Part shown: in pieces, positions 23,056 to 35,374 of the stretch
Layout: each line of letters starts with the position of its first letter
Numbering within the stretch: the stretch's first letter is position 1
NCBI GenBank assembly: GCA_963556195.1
Contig: OY744544.1
Coordinates: 43,666,984-43,730,983 of the forward strand
Direction: 5' to 3'
Length of the DNA: 64,000 bases
Origin: Sepiola atlantica
Taxonomy: Eukaryota; Mollusca; Cephalopoda; Sepiida; Sepiolidae
Notes under the pieces: model-generated
Databases searched by the model: none
What the model saw: the letters and a program-made list of their open reading frames with translations, nothing else
Told to the model about the DNA's origin: nothing
Translations under genes and position numbers: made by a program

Positions 23056-23284
23056 ACTACAACAATTTAAACTAACAAAATTTAAAGCTTTATTTAATAA
23101 AAAGCTGTATCTATCCAATGTTTCTCAGGAGTCTTTAATTTCGTTTTCTTTTATATAAGATTTTGAAAGTGAAATTTGATTATAAGGGTATCGTTTGGTC
23201 ATTTAATTATTAGTCAAACAAAATTGTTATAAACCTATAACTAGTTTTGTTAATGTGATGTTTTAATCCCTATTTATAAACTAT

Positions 23285-23545
23285 TGGATGCGTCAGGATT
23301 GTGTGACCGCAAAATCAGCGACCTTCTAAAGTCGAAGATCCACCAGACTGTTGTGAGATCCGTTGCTTTGTACAGCTCCAAGTGCTTACTGACAACGAGG
23401 AAGGCAGGGTGAAGATTCGCGATTATGGAGATCAAAATGCTCTGCTAGATGTCTGGAATTATACTGCTCAACCACGTCTGCAATAAAGACATCCTATGGC
23501 ACTAAAGCATCGCACCAATTGAGGGCAAGATGAGGGATGGTGGTT
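23285..23545 (+). mobile_element. RTE-type LINE remnant
   Basis: Conceptual frames read CDRKISDLLKSKIHQTVVRS then VALYSSKCLLTTRKA, followed after an indel by residues recalling the MLDVWNYTAQPRL-type end of RTE reverse transcriptases. The fragment is short and frame-shifted. Confidence 0.65.
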
Positions 23546-23549
23546 TAGC

Positions 23550-23890
23550 AGTCATAGATCTACTTTGTAATGCGTATCAGTGTCTCTGTGAGCTGGTTTG
23601 GCCAATCAGCTCGCAGGACGCATTGATATTATTAGTTCCCTAAGGGACTACTTGAGCTCCCTTAGGATATGCGGACAATCACCAGACGGTACCCTGGCAC
23701 CAGTCAGGATGGATCGCCTCATCCTCTCTCCTGCCTCCTCGTCCACTGGACTCTCACGGCGGCTGCTATCTTCACCTGAAGATATTTAACTTCTTCTTTC
23801 AGACACTGTTCTAAGTTTCTTTCTACCTATACCAAACGGTATAGGTAACCTCAAATATACGAATAAACCCCTTTAGTTAGTTGTTGTAAA
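23550..23890. other. GC-richer segment, possible LTR relic
   Basis: It contains CCAATCAG, CTGCCTCCTCGTCCACTGG and an ATAAACCCC signal. It separates two LINE pieces. It is unassigned. Confidence 0.25.
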
Positions 23891-23954
23891 AAAAGTTTCG
23901 TTTGTTTCTTTAATTCATTTCGTTTCGTTAAATTAAGATAGGGGATAACAAATC

Positions 23955-24170
23955 CTCTATTCTTACAGTGGCTCGGATGGTTTGGACATGTGGCAGAACT
24001 TGTCTTTGCATGAGAAGTTGCCATGAAGTGACTGGGAGGAAGGCCGATGATGTGATGGGCAGACACCATAAACAAAGATCTCTGTAAAACAGCCCACAAC
24101 AAGCTTGTGATCGTGTCAAGGGAAGACAAAACTCCAGCATTGCAAACTCTGCTTTAGCTCGGAATTAACG
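23955..24170 (+). mobile_element. LINE reverse transcriptase C-terminal remnant
   Basis: The plus-strand reading gives RWFGHVAEL, GGRPMM-WADTINKDLC and SREDKTPALQTLL with stops. This is the familiar distal end of RTE-like proteins. It may belong to the same insertion as 23285-23545. Confidence 0.6.
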
Positions 24171-24174
24171 CATA

Positions 24175-25785
24175 AGAAAGAAATCTGGACTGACTGCAGT
24201 TTGAGTTCTGAGAAGTCTAACAACAGAACACAAAATTAAGTGTGTGTGTGTCAACCTAAACACCTATGCAAACAGTAGCCAATCAGCATGTTAGGTGTGG
24301 AAGAAAAATATTTCAGAAACCTTCAGTGTGCATATCTATAAAAAGTCAAGACAAACTAACGACTAAACAGTTAGTGAGACACTATTGTCTCCATGCTGAA
24401 ATAAATCATAGTTTTCTTGCCAACAAAACATGCACTGCATTAGGAAACCAGAGCCTCCATTGGGGAAATGACTACGATATGTCACGATGCTAACGCCTTA
24501 TGCAATTATTAGTATTGACTAACAACAACATTGGCAAGTCGCAATCAATAGCATCCACATAAAACCAGATTGCAACCAGCATCCAAACGTCGAAACAAAG
24601 CGCATATTCCAACCAACAAATTCGCTCACCTTGGATCTCAATTGGAATCTATGTGGGGGAAATAATACTTGCTTTATTCCTCATTCAAGTGGGAACTTGC
24701 AACAGCAACGTTACTGCTATATATTCGCCACATACACAAACCTCCTACAGTGACCAACACCACAACCCACACCAACATATACTCGATCAACTGTTAGAAT
24801 CTTGTGTGTACTATCAAAAAACACAAACACGCAGCTTTCTTTCTTTTCTTACACAGGCAACACACATGTGTATGACACAATCCTGCCAGGGCACCTTTGG
24901 AGCGAAGGCCCTGGACAAACAACGAGAAACACACGCCCATCCCCAACTAACATACACAGTACATACATACACTATCTCACTAAGAAAACAGGTATGCTAA
25001 TATACACACACATCTTCATGTGTAAATCTCATTTACACACGGCGCCAGCCAAAACGAACATGTGTACTCAATTTCTCCTCACCAAAATTATAAAATAATT
25101 CATTGAAATGTTTTACAAAATAATTTATTGAGGAGGAAAAATGTCTTTAAAAAATACAGCTATATCACTGCAACTGAGGCAAATGAAAGAACGAGTTAAA
25201 ACTCGTTCGGATACAAAATTGACTAAACATCGATAAGAGAAGACAATACAAAACTGAAAATAAGCGAAACGAAATTGCTCCCGTCAAGAAAATTCAATAG
25301 CACTAAATTGTATTCGAAAAGTTATTTGCTCTTGGTGTAAAGCTTTGTTTACAATTGCATCCCCGGAGAGACAGACAGAAACATTTCAAAATAGTATATT
25401 CATCATCATCATCCGATTTATTTTTAACAAGTCTTTGATTAGTCCTCGATAAGAGGGTGGAGTCTGTCTGTCAGTCTTGATCGAAGTCTTTGCAATTAAA
25501 AGATAATTATGTTCTCTGGTGATAAATCAATTAAAATCATTTTATTGCTGTTATCTACAAGAAATTAAATATAATTAAATTATACGTTTATGGTTTCATT
25601 TATTTTTCTGAAGAAATGACGAAATTTACTAAATAGTTGATGTTAAAATGAAAATAAATTTACAGACCACGAAAAAAGAAATACTTGGATGAAAACCTGG
25701 GATTTTGTTAAACATGCTGTCAGTCTTGTTTGATACCGAATGACAACTTAGTGATCATTGACTTGTTAGTCAAACAGGAATGTGA
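24175..25785. other. unassigned, with CA-rich patches
   Basis: Two overlapping frames at 24653-25098 are rich in His, Thr and Tyr from CACA/TACA repeats and are not supported as genes. Nothing else was recognised. Confidence 0.35.
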
Positions 25786-25855
25786 GTACAGAGAGAGAGA
25801 GAGAAAGAGGGAGGTAGAGAGAGAAAGAGAGAGGTAGAGAGAGAGAAAGAGAGAA
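25786..25855. repeat. (GA)n-rich microsatellite
   Basis: GAGA/GAAA/GGTA-interrupted purine run. Confidence 0.9.
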
Positions 25856-25859
25856 GCAC

Positions 25860-26240
25860 AACAACCTTTTTTCCTAAACAACTCCAATCAATTTCAACTA
25901 AGAAAGTCAAAATTATAAGAAAGACACTAAGTGCGTATATGAGGCAAAGTCATTCTTTGGAAGAATAAAAGTCATCTAACTCCCCTACACCCTTCATGAA
26001 TTCTTTCATGGCAAAATTAAAATTTTCAGTTTTCAGGGAGAACTGTCAAAAGAGGGAAAATTAGCTTTTTCTTATTAAAAAAACAAAAAAACAAGCGGAT
26101 TTCAATAAAAAACAAAAAAAAAGGCTGAAAGCTCACATCTATGGGAAGCTGTAATGATTTAATCCGTTTTTAATGGATTAAAAAAAAGCGGAATTCCATT
26201 AAAAAACAGAGAACTACCACCCTTGCAAAGTATTAGGCGT
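25860..26240. repeat. interspersed repeat R1, copy 2
   Basis: It shares AACTCCAATCAATTTCAACT, AGAAAGTCAAAATTA, GTCATCTAACTCCC and AAATTAAAATTTTCAGTTTT with copies at 13.5 and 52.3 kb. Confidence 0.65.
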
Positions 26241-26359
26241 TTGTTTGTTTTTTGCTTCAAAGTCGTTATTTTTTTATAACTGCTTATTTCATCTTAACTG
26301 TTTTTTGAGGAATTAAGAAAAAATTAGATAGAAAAAAATTGGCTCAGTAATATTTAGAA

Positions 26360-29300
26360 AACAAGGCTGAAGAAACTGAAAACCGACGATACAAAATGAA
26401 AAAAAGGCCCAAGAAACTGAAAACCAACGATACAAAATAAAAACAAGGCTCAAGAAACTGAAAACCAACGATACAAAATAAAAACAAGGCCCAAAAAACT
26501 GAAAACCAACGATACAAAATGAAATTAACGCCAAAGAAACTAGAAAACCAAAGATACAAAATGAAAACAAGGCCCAAGAAACTGAAATCCAACGATACAA
26601 AATGAAAACAAGTCACAAGAAACTGAAAACCAACGATACAAAATAAAAACAATGCTCAAGAAACTGAAAACCAACGATACAAAATAAAACCAAAGCACAA
26701 GAAACTGAAAACCAACGATACAAAATGAAAACAAGACCCAAGGAACTGAAAACAAACGATACAAAATGAAATTAACGCCCAAGAAACTAGAAAACCAACG
26801 ATACAAAATAAAAACAAGGCCCAAGAAACTGAAAACCAATGATACAAAATAAAAACAAGGCTCAAGAAACTGAAAACCAACGATACAAAATAAAAACAAG
26901 GCCCAAAAAACTGAAAACCAACGATACAAAATGAAATTAACGCACAAGGAACTAGAAAACCAACGATACAAAATGAAAACAAGGCCCAAGAAACTGAAAT
27001 CCAACGATACAAAATGAAAACAAGTCACGAGAAACTGAAAACCAACGATACAAAATAAAAACAAAGCACACGAAACTGAAAACCAACGATACAAAATGAA
27101 AATAAAGCCCTAGAAACTGAAAACCAACGATACAAAATAAAAATAAAGCCCTAGAAACTGAAAACCAACGATACAAAATAAAAATAAAGCCCTAGAAACT
27201 GAAAACCAACGATACAAAATAAAAATAAAGCCCTAGAAACTGAAAACCAACGATACAAAATAAAAACAAGGCCAAAAAAACTGAAAACCAACGATACAAA
27301 ATGAAAACAAGACCCAAGAAACTGAAAACCAACGATACAAAATAAAAACAAGGTACAAGAAACTGAAAACCAACGATACAAAATGAAATTAAGGCCCAAT
27401 AAACTGAAAACCAACGATACAAAATAAAAACAAGGCCAAAAAAACTGAAAACCAACGATACAAAATAAGAACAAGGCCCAAGAAACTGAAAACCAACGAT
27501 ACAAAATGAAATTAACGCACAAGAAACTAGAAAACCAACGATACAAAATAAAAAAAAACCCAAGAAACTGAAAACCAACGATACAAAATAAAACCATGGC
27601 CCAAGAAACTGAAAACCAACAATACAAAATGAAAATAACGCCCAAGAAACTAGAAAACCAACGATACAAAATAAAAACAATGCTCAAGAAACTGAAAACC
27701 AACGATACAAAATGAAAATAACGCCCAAGAAACTAGAAAACCAACGATACAAAATAAAAACACGGCACAAGAAACTATATAACCAACAATACAAAATTAA
27801 AACAAGGCCCAAGAAACTGAAAACCAACGATACAAAATGAAAATAAGGCCCAAGAAACTGAAAACCAACGATACAAAATAAAAACAATGCTCAAGAAACT
27901 GAAAACCAACGATACAAAAAGAAAACAAGGCCCAAGAAACTGAAAACCCACGATACAAAATGAAAACAAGACCCAAGAAACTGAAAACAAACAATACAAA
28001 ATGAATATAAGGGTCAATAAACTAAAAACCAACGATACAAAATGAAAACAAGGCACAAGAAACTTAAAACCAACGATACAAAATGAAAACAAGACCGAAG
28101 AAACTGAAAACCAACGATACAAAATGAAAATAAGGGTCAAGAAACTGAAAACCAACGATACAAAATGAAAATAAGGCCCAAGAAACTGAAAACCAACGAT
28201 ACAAAATGAAAACAAGACCCAAGAAATTAAAAAAAACATCACAAAATTAGAACAAGGCCCAAAAAAATGAAAACCAACGATACAAAATAAAAACAAGGCT
28301 CAAGAAACTAAAAACCAACGATACAAAATGAAAACAAGGCCCAAGAAACTGAAAACCAACGATACAAAATGAAAATAAGGGTCAAGAAACTAAAAACCAA
28401 CAATACAAAATGAAAATAAGTGCCAAGAAACTGAAAACCAACGACACAAAATAAAAACAAGGCCCAAGAAACTGAAAACCAACGATACAAAATGAAAACA
28501 AAACCCAAGAAACTCAAAACTAACGATACAAAATGAAAATAAGGCCCAAACAACTGAAAACCAACAATACAAAATGAAAATAAATCCCAAGAATCTAAAA
28601 ACCAACGATACAAAATTAAAACAACGCCCAAGAAACTGAAAATCAACGATACAAAATGAAAACAAGGCCCAAGAAACTGAAAACCAACGATACAAAATAC
28701 AACCATGGCCCAAGAAACTGAAAACCAACAATACAAAATGAAAATAACGCCCAAGAAACTAGAAAACCAACGATACAAAATAAAAACAATGCTTAAGAAA
28801 CTGAAAACCAACGATACAAAATGAAAATAACGCCCAAGAAACTAGAAAACCAACGATACAAAATAAAAACAAGGCACAAGAAACTAGATAACCAACAATG
28901 CAAAATAAAAACAAGGCCCAAGAAACTGAAAACCAACGATACAAAATGAAAATAAGGCCCAAGAAACTGAAAACCAACGATACAAAATAAAAACAATGCT
29001 CAAGAAACTGAAAACCAACGATACAAAATGAAAACAAGGCCCAAGAAACTGAAAACCAACGATACAAAATGAAAACAAGACCCAAGAAACTGAAAACAAA
29101 CAATACAAAATGAAAATAAGGGTCAATAAACTAAAAACCAACGATACAAAATGAAAACAAGGTACAAGAAACTTAAAACCAACGATACAAAATGAAAATA
29201 AGGTACAAGAAACTTAAAACCAACGATACAAAATTAAAACAAGACCGAAGAAACTGAAAACCAACGATACAAAATGAAAATAAGGGTCAAGAAACTGAAA

Positions 29301-31719
29301 ACCAACAATACAAAATGAAAATAAGGCCTAAGAAACTGAAAACCAACGATACAAAATGAAAACAAGACCCAAGAAACTAAAAAAAAAACAATACAAAATT
29401 AGAACAAGGCCCAAAAAACTGAAAACCAACGATACAAAATAAAAACAATGCTCAAGAAACTAAAAACCAACGATACAAAATGAAAACAAGGCCCAAGAAA
29501 CTGAAAACCAACGATACAAAATGAAAATAAGGGTCAAGAAACTAAAAACCAACAATACAAAATGAAAATAAGTGCCAAGAAACTGAAAACCAACGATACA
29601 AAATGAAAACAAGACCCAAGAAACTAAAAAAAAAACAATACAAAATTAGAACAAGGCCCAAAAAACTGAAAACCAACGATACAAAATAAAAACAATGCTC
29701 AAGAAACTAAAAACCAACGATACAAAATGAAAACAGGGCCCAAGAAACTGAAAACCAACGATACAAAATGAAAATAAGGGTCAAGAAACTGAAAACCAAA
29801 GATACAAAATGAAAATAAGTGCCAAGAAACTGAAAACCAACGATACAAAATAAAAACAAGGCCCAAGAAACTGAAAACCAACGATGCAAAATGAAAACAA
29901 AACCCAAGAAACTCAAAACTAACGATACAAAATGAAAATAAGGCCCAAACAACTGAAAACCAACAATACAAAATGAAAATAAGGCCCAAACAACTAAAAA
30001 CCAACAATACAAAATGAAAATAAATCCCAAGAAACTGAAAACCAACGATACAAAATGAAAACAAGGCCCAAGAAACTGAAAACAAACGATACTAAATAAA
30101 AACAAGGCACAAGAAACTGAAAACCAACGATACAAAATAAAAATAAGGGTCAAGAAACTAAAAACCAACAATACAAAATGAAAATAAGTGCCAAGAAACT
30201 GAAAACCAACGATACAAAATAAAAACAGGGCTCAAGAAACTGAAAACCAACGATACAAAATAAAAACAAGGCTCAAGAAACTAAAAACCAACGATACAAA
30301 ATGAAAACAAGGCCCAAGAAACTGAAAACCAACAATACAAAATGAAAATAAGGGTCAATAAACTAAAAACCAACGATACAAAATGAAAACAAGGCACAAG
30401 AAACTTAAAACCAACGATACAAAATTAAAACAAGACCGAAGAAACTGAAAACAAACAACACAAAATGAGAACAAGGTTCAAAAAACTGAAAACCAACGAT
30501 ACAAAATGAAAACAAGGCCAAAGAAACTTAAAACCTACGATACAAAATGAAAATAAGGGTCAAGAAACTAAAAACCAACGATACAAAATGAAAATAAGGC
30601 CCAAGAAACTGAAAACCAACGATACAAAATGAAAATAAGGCCCAAGAAACTGAAAACCAACGATACAAAATGAAAACAAAACCCAAGAAACTGAAAACCA
30701 ACGATACAAAATAATAATAACGCCCAAGAAACTGAAAACCAACGATACAAAATAAAAACAAGGCCCAAGAAATTGAAAACCAACAATACAAAATGAGAAC
30801 AAGGCTCAAGAAACTGAAAACCAACGATACAAAATGAAAATAAGGGTCAAGAAACTGAAAAACAACGATACAAAATGAAAACAAGGCCCAAGAAACTGAA
30901 AACCAACGATACAAAATGAAAACAAGGCCCAAGAAACTGAAAACCAACGATACAAAATGAAAATAAGGCCCAAGAAACTGAAAACCAACGATACAAAATA
31001 AAAACAAGGCTCAAGAAACTGAAAAACAACGATACAAAATGAAAATAAGGCCCAAGAAACTGAAAACCAACGATACAAAATGAAAAAAGGCCCAAGAAAC
31101 TGAAAACCAACGATACAAAATGAAAACAAGGCCAAAGAAACTTAAAACCTACGATACAAAATGAAAATAAGGGTCAAGAAACTAAAAACCAACGATACAA
31201 AATGAAAATAAGGCCCAAGAAACTGAAAACCAACGATACAAAATGAAAATAAGGCCCAAGAAACTGAAAACCAACGATACAAAATGAAAACAAAACCCAA
31301 GAAACTGAAAACCAACGATACAAAATAATAATAACGCCCAAGAAACTGAAAACCAACGATACAAAATAAAAACAAGGCCCAAGAAATTGAAAACCAACGA
31401 TACAAAATGAGAACAAGGCTCAAGAAACTGAAAACCAACGATACAAAATGAAAATAAGGGTCAAGAAACTGAAAAACAACGATACAAAATGAAAACAAGG
31501 CCCAAGAAACTGAAAACCAACGATACAAAATGAAAATAAGGCCCAAGAAACTGAAAACCAACGATACAAAATAAAAACAAGGCTCAAGAAACTGAAAACC
31601 AACGATACAAAATGAAAATAAGGCCCAAGAAACTGAAAACCAACGATACAAAATGAAAATAAGGCCCAAGAAACTGAAAACCAACGATACAAAATAAAAA
31701 CAAGGCCCAAGTAACTGAA
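26360..31719. repeat. 41-bp satellite array, about 130 units, with higher-order repeats
   Basis: The unit runs AAGAAACTGAAAACCAACGA, TACAAAATGAAAACAAGGCC and one more base. The invariant core is GAAACTGAAAACCAACGATACAA-like; the variable part is the AACAAGGCCC segment. Because 41 is not a multiple of 3, three units give a 41-residue hydrophobic translation that is open in all minus-strand frames, so long minus-strand frames here are artefacts. Blocks recur: 30528-31117 matches a block about 614 bp later, and 27684-27887 matches a block about 1109 bp later. This is evidence of segmental amplification. Confidence 0.97.
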
Positions 31720-31794
31720 AACGAGAAAACACAGTGTTTTACTTTTATTTATTTTTTATTTTTTTAAATTGTTGCATTTTATTTATTCTGCAAG

Positions 31795-31965
31795 AAGTTC
31801 TTGGAAATGTGGTTGCTAGTATGCTTGATGACTATATTTCGTCAAAGAAAAAAAACATCACAAAAAGGGGAATCAAAGATAACTTCAGAAACAGCTTATT
31901 CGCGTCCATCTATGTCTGGTGTGAGAAAACACAAAAATCCCACTAATTATTGCAGCTGTGTTTAG
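31795..31965 (+). CDS. candidate 3'-terminal exon, unknown gene
   Basis: A long pyrimidine tract (TTTATTTATTCTGCAAG) precedes an open frame starting at 31795 and ending in TAG at 31963-31965. The translation begins KFLEMWLLVCLMTIFRQRKK and contains SETAYSRPSMSG and NPTNYCSCV. It looks like a membrane segment with a polar tail. A second frame across the same bases is also open (QEVLGNVVASMLDDY), which lowers confidence. If real, the satellite lies in its intron. Not recognised as any family. Confidence 0.3.
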   Translation, partial: KFLEMWLLVCLMTIFRQRKKTSQKGESKITSETAYSRPSMSGVRKHKNPTNYCSCV

Positions 31966-31969
31966 TCAT

Positions 31970-33085
31970 CTTTTTTCTGTTCCGAGAGATATTTGTGTGC
32001 CTTGTTACAAGGCACGGTTGTACTGATGCTGTATGGTGAGGTTACTATGATAATCTACATTAATAAATGCGAAAGTTTGTTCATTTATCACTCCTATATT
32101 ACCATTAAAACGGCTTACTGATATTTAAATCAATAATACAACATATTTTGAAATACTGTATTTATATTAGAGACGAAAGATCTTAAGACACCTATTTAAA
32201 TGCCTAATTTACATAACTATTTTTAAAACAGTTCATAATAAATTAATGTTCGGTCTTATTCATTTGTAATACCATTGTCCTATTTTTTTGTATATATATG
32301 CAATAGTTTTGTCGATATTAACATTAATTACTTAAAATAACTTAATTAAAAAAATAGGATAAATTACTAAAACCTTTCTGAAATTGAACTAACATCGCTC
32401 ACTGGAAAGAAAGATACCATAAGCAAAAAATGTTCATAGATAAAGGGAAAGAGACGGTGACTGACTGCTTGCTCTCTCGTTCGTTGGCGATGCCACATTT
32501 TCTTCTTTATGATTTTAAAATTCAATGATTGTTTTGATCCCGTAGACACACGTTTCGCATTTATATTTAAATGTTTCTTTTCGGCTTTTAGGAGGACTGA
32601 CTTGATTTTCGACAAGTTGCCATCCATTTCCAAATTGTAAGTTTTAACAAGAAGAGCCCCCCCACACACACACCATCGCTCAGACAAATTGATTTTTTTT
32701 TTCATTAAGATTTTATTTAAAAGATAAATACAATTTTATGAAAATTACCAAAATGTTAATGTTTATCAATTTATATGATTAAATGCGAAAGTTTTAGTCT
32801 TGTGTTTTTAAGAAACTAATGAATTAAATGTTTATTATTTAAAATGTTGGTTTAAAGTATTTCAAGTACCGAACTTTGCGAAGCGATAGCGAGCTGGCAA
32901 AGTAAGCTAGTGCATCATAAAATTCATTATCATAGTAGCCCCTATGATCTTTTTTTGATATTGAAAAATGTATAAAAGGCTGAAATGATTTTTCTTCGTT
33001 CACTTTTTTAAAAAAAACACCTACGTGTATTCATTTAGGGAATAGGCGATTTTTTTTTGCAACTAAAGCAACATAGTAGGAACGA
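31970..33085. other. AT-rich stretch, nothing recognised
   Basis: No supported feature. Confidence 0.4.
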
Positions 33086-33684
33086 ATTTAGGTAAAAATG
33101 GCACCGGTAAAAATGGCACAAGTGGATTAATAGGGGAAAATGGCACAAGTGATAAATATAGATGAAAATCTCAAAATTAGTTTATCAAAATCTTGGATAC
33201 AATACATAAAAGGAAAAATATGAAGAAGTTTGACAAATAAAAAATAAATCTTTTTTATGTACTAACAAGTAACCACTTATCAAGGCCCAAAGGCTACTCG
33301 AGGATAAAGGTTAATGAGTTTGTCCAGAGGACAGTGAAACAACAACGTGAGGATTGGTAACAATGGTTGAGACTAGCCAGAAATTATATTATTTAAGAGG
33401 ACGGCTATGCAAGAATTTGTTAACATTGGACTTGAAAATGACCATGCTATAGAAATTAATTCAAATTAATAATTTACATAAAGAAAGACAGTGAATTTGA
33501 AACGATTTTTCGATTGTGTAGGTTTTAACGTCCAAAATTCACCTTTCAATTTGGTACCGTGCTACTACCAGAGCTCACTTTATTTTTTCGTCTGCTCTGA
33601 ATATTTGCCGATTTTACAATTTTTTTTTTCTTTTCGGTTTAGTATTTTATTTACTTTTTTACTTTTCAAAATAAAATTAACGTT

Positions 33685-33872
33685 TAAGTGTAGTATTTGT
33701 TCTGAGACTATACTTTATCTTTTTCGTCTTTGGTCAGTGAAGGAGAAATCCTTCTAGACTGAGGCATTTCATATTTTTGTTCCAATCCAGAGTGCTCCTT
33801 TTTGGGAGCTGGATTCCCCCACATTAAAAACCGAACTCTGCCCTCGTGGAGAGACAAGTAAATAGGAAGAAC
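33685..33872 (+). mobile_element. U2-headed SINE, copy 4 (partial head)
   Basis: AAGTGTAGTATTTGTTCTGA keeps the second block of the U2-like head. The body has GGTCAGTGAAGGAGAAATCC and CCTCGTGGAGAGACAAG. Confidence 0.68.
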
Positions 33873-34039
33873 AGAATAAATAGTAAAAATGCAGAATAGT
33901 TAACAGTCTTGAAATCGTAAACAAAAAAACAAACAAATGCCATATACCAAACGCAGTATAATTTAATTATCTACCGTACTGTATACTTTTAACCTGCTGA
34001 AACTGTTTTTAAGTTTGTTATGTCATTTTTTTTTTAAGC

Positions 34040-34275
34040 TGTCTTTATGACACACGGGGAAAAAATGGTCGATTGTCGCTTAATTGTTGGGAGCTTCATT
34101 CCTGAAAGATGCAAAAAAATATGACTTACCCTACCACTAACCCTAAGTTCAGGAAGACTTGAAACTCAGACTTAGGGTTAGTGTTAAGATAAGTATTTTT
34201 TACAACTGTTTAGGAATTAACTCCCCCCCCCAGTTAATCGACAAGCGGCCATTTGTTTTTTCTCTGTGTATAAAG
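34040..34275. mobile_element. fold-back MITE M3
   Basis: Imperfect inverted halves: GTCTTTATGACACACGGGG with GTGTATAAAGAC, TTACCCTACCACTAACCCTA with TTAGGGTTAGTG, and CGATTGTCGCTTAATTG with AGTTAATCGACAAGCGG. There is no coding content. Confidence 0.6.
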
Positions 34276-34639
34276 ACCGCTTTAAACCAAAAAAAAATTT
34301 GAAATAAAAAACTTTAAAAGTTTCAGCATGTTAAAAGTATACAGGTCCGTAGATAATTAAATTCTACTGTGTCTGGTATAATTCATTTGCCTTGTGTTTT
34401 TACGATTTATTGACTTAACTTTTACCGAGTGTGTAAATACTTATTTTAAAATATCGAGGGGGGTGGGGGCTAAGCCGCTATGTAAAACTATAGACGGCGA
34501 ACCTAGCCCAGTCACCACCACTACCCCCCCCCAAAAAAAAATACTTAGAAAAATTGATTTTATTTGCTTGAAAACAACAGAATGAATCTTTTTAAATATT
34601 CATTTTAAAATGAGAGGGGGCTTAGCCCCTATTTTAAAC

Positions 34640-34790
34640 TATAGGTGAGAGAACCTAGTATTATTTACTCCTCTCCAGGAGTTAGGCACAAGGCCAGTTT
34701 TATCCTACTCCTACCAGTAAGATGTGACCCAAGGTCGGGTCGGAAAGTGGGGGTTGAAAAGCCAGCGCTCGAGAGGAGGACCTAGTTTCC
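34640..34790 (+). repeat. interspersed repeat R2, copy 1
   Basis: CTCCAGGAGTTAGGCACAAG, GCCAGTTTTATCCTACTCC and AAGATGTGACCCAAGGTCGG recur in reverse orientation at 47.93-48.03 kb. The flanking 34.4-35.0 kb contains two further loose AGTAAATACTTATTT...AGGGGG repeats. Confidence 0.6.
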
Positions 34791-35374
34791 CCTTCCCCCC
34801 TAACACACATTTAGTAAAGTCCATATTACTGAAAAGCAAGAGAGTAAATACTTATTTCATAATATTGATTTTAATATTAGGGGGTGGCAGCCCTTATTTA
34901 AAAGTAGAGTGGGGGGACGGTGTCGCCCCGTTCCTTCCTGGACGATCTCAATTTTCCGTTACCGCATTGTTCTTGCTTTGTGCCATTTTTTCCTATTTAT
35001 TCACTTGTGCCATTTTTACCGAGCACCAAATGCCCCAAAACCTGTCATAAGTAAAGCGGGTCGGTTGATGGTACTGAATTTATTTTCTAATAACAATAAT
35101 AAAAAGAATATGCACCAATAACAATAATTGAAAAAAAAAAAATGCAACAATGTAAATAAAGCAGCAAATTGTTTTCGTTTCTTGAGTCTTGCTTTCATTT
35201 TGTGCCTTTTGGCTTTTCGAACTCGCTACCGGATTTTCTCCGAGCCATATTGTCTACCATGGACCCCAATCTGTACAAGCACTAATGTTTTGATTATGAT
35301 GTTAGTACGTTCGTTTTGTTAAACATTTTTGTTTTTTTTAATCTTTTCACTCCCGGGCATTCATGGTGAGATAT

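Larger units (their letters stand above)
33092..35035. repeat. pair of inverted TAAAAATGGCACAAGTG motifs about 1.9 kb apart
   Basis: GGTAAAAATGGCACAAGTGG (33107-33126) and AATGGCACAAGTGATAAATA on the left face CCTATTTATTCACTTGTGCC then ATTTTTACCGAG (34993-35023) on the right. They might be the ends of one large insertion that later received SINEs and MITEs. No protein is encoded between them. Confidence 0.35.

Noticed and set aside
24653..25098. Secreted-protein-like ORF (MGEIILALFLIQVGTC)
   Set aside because: Downstream sequence is CACA/TACA-derived His/Thr/Tyr runs; no splice sites or homology seen.
26313..31732. Many minus-strand ORFs of 65-196 aa in the satellite
   Set aside because: They are translations of the 41-bp unit cycling through three frames; no start context, no conserved family, purely repeat-driven.
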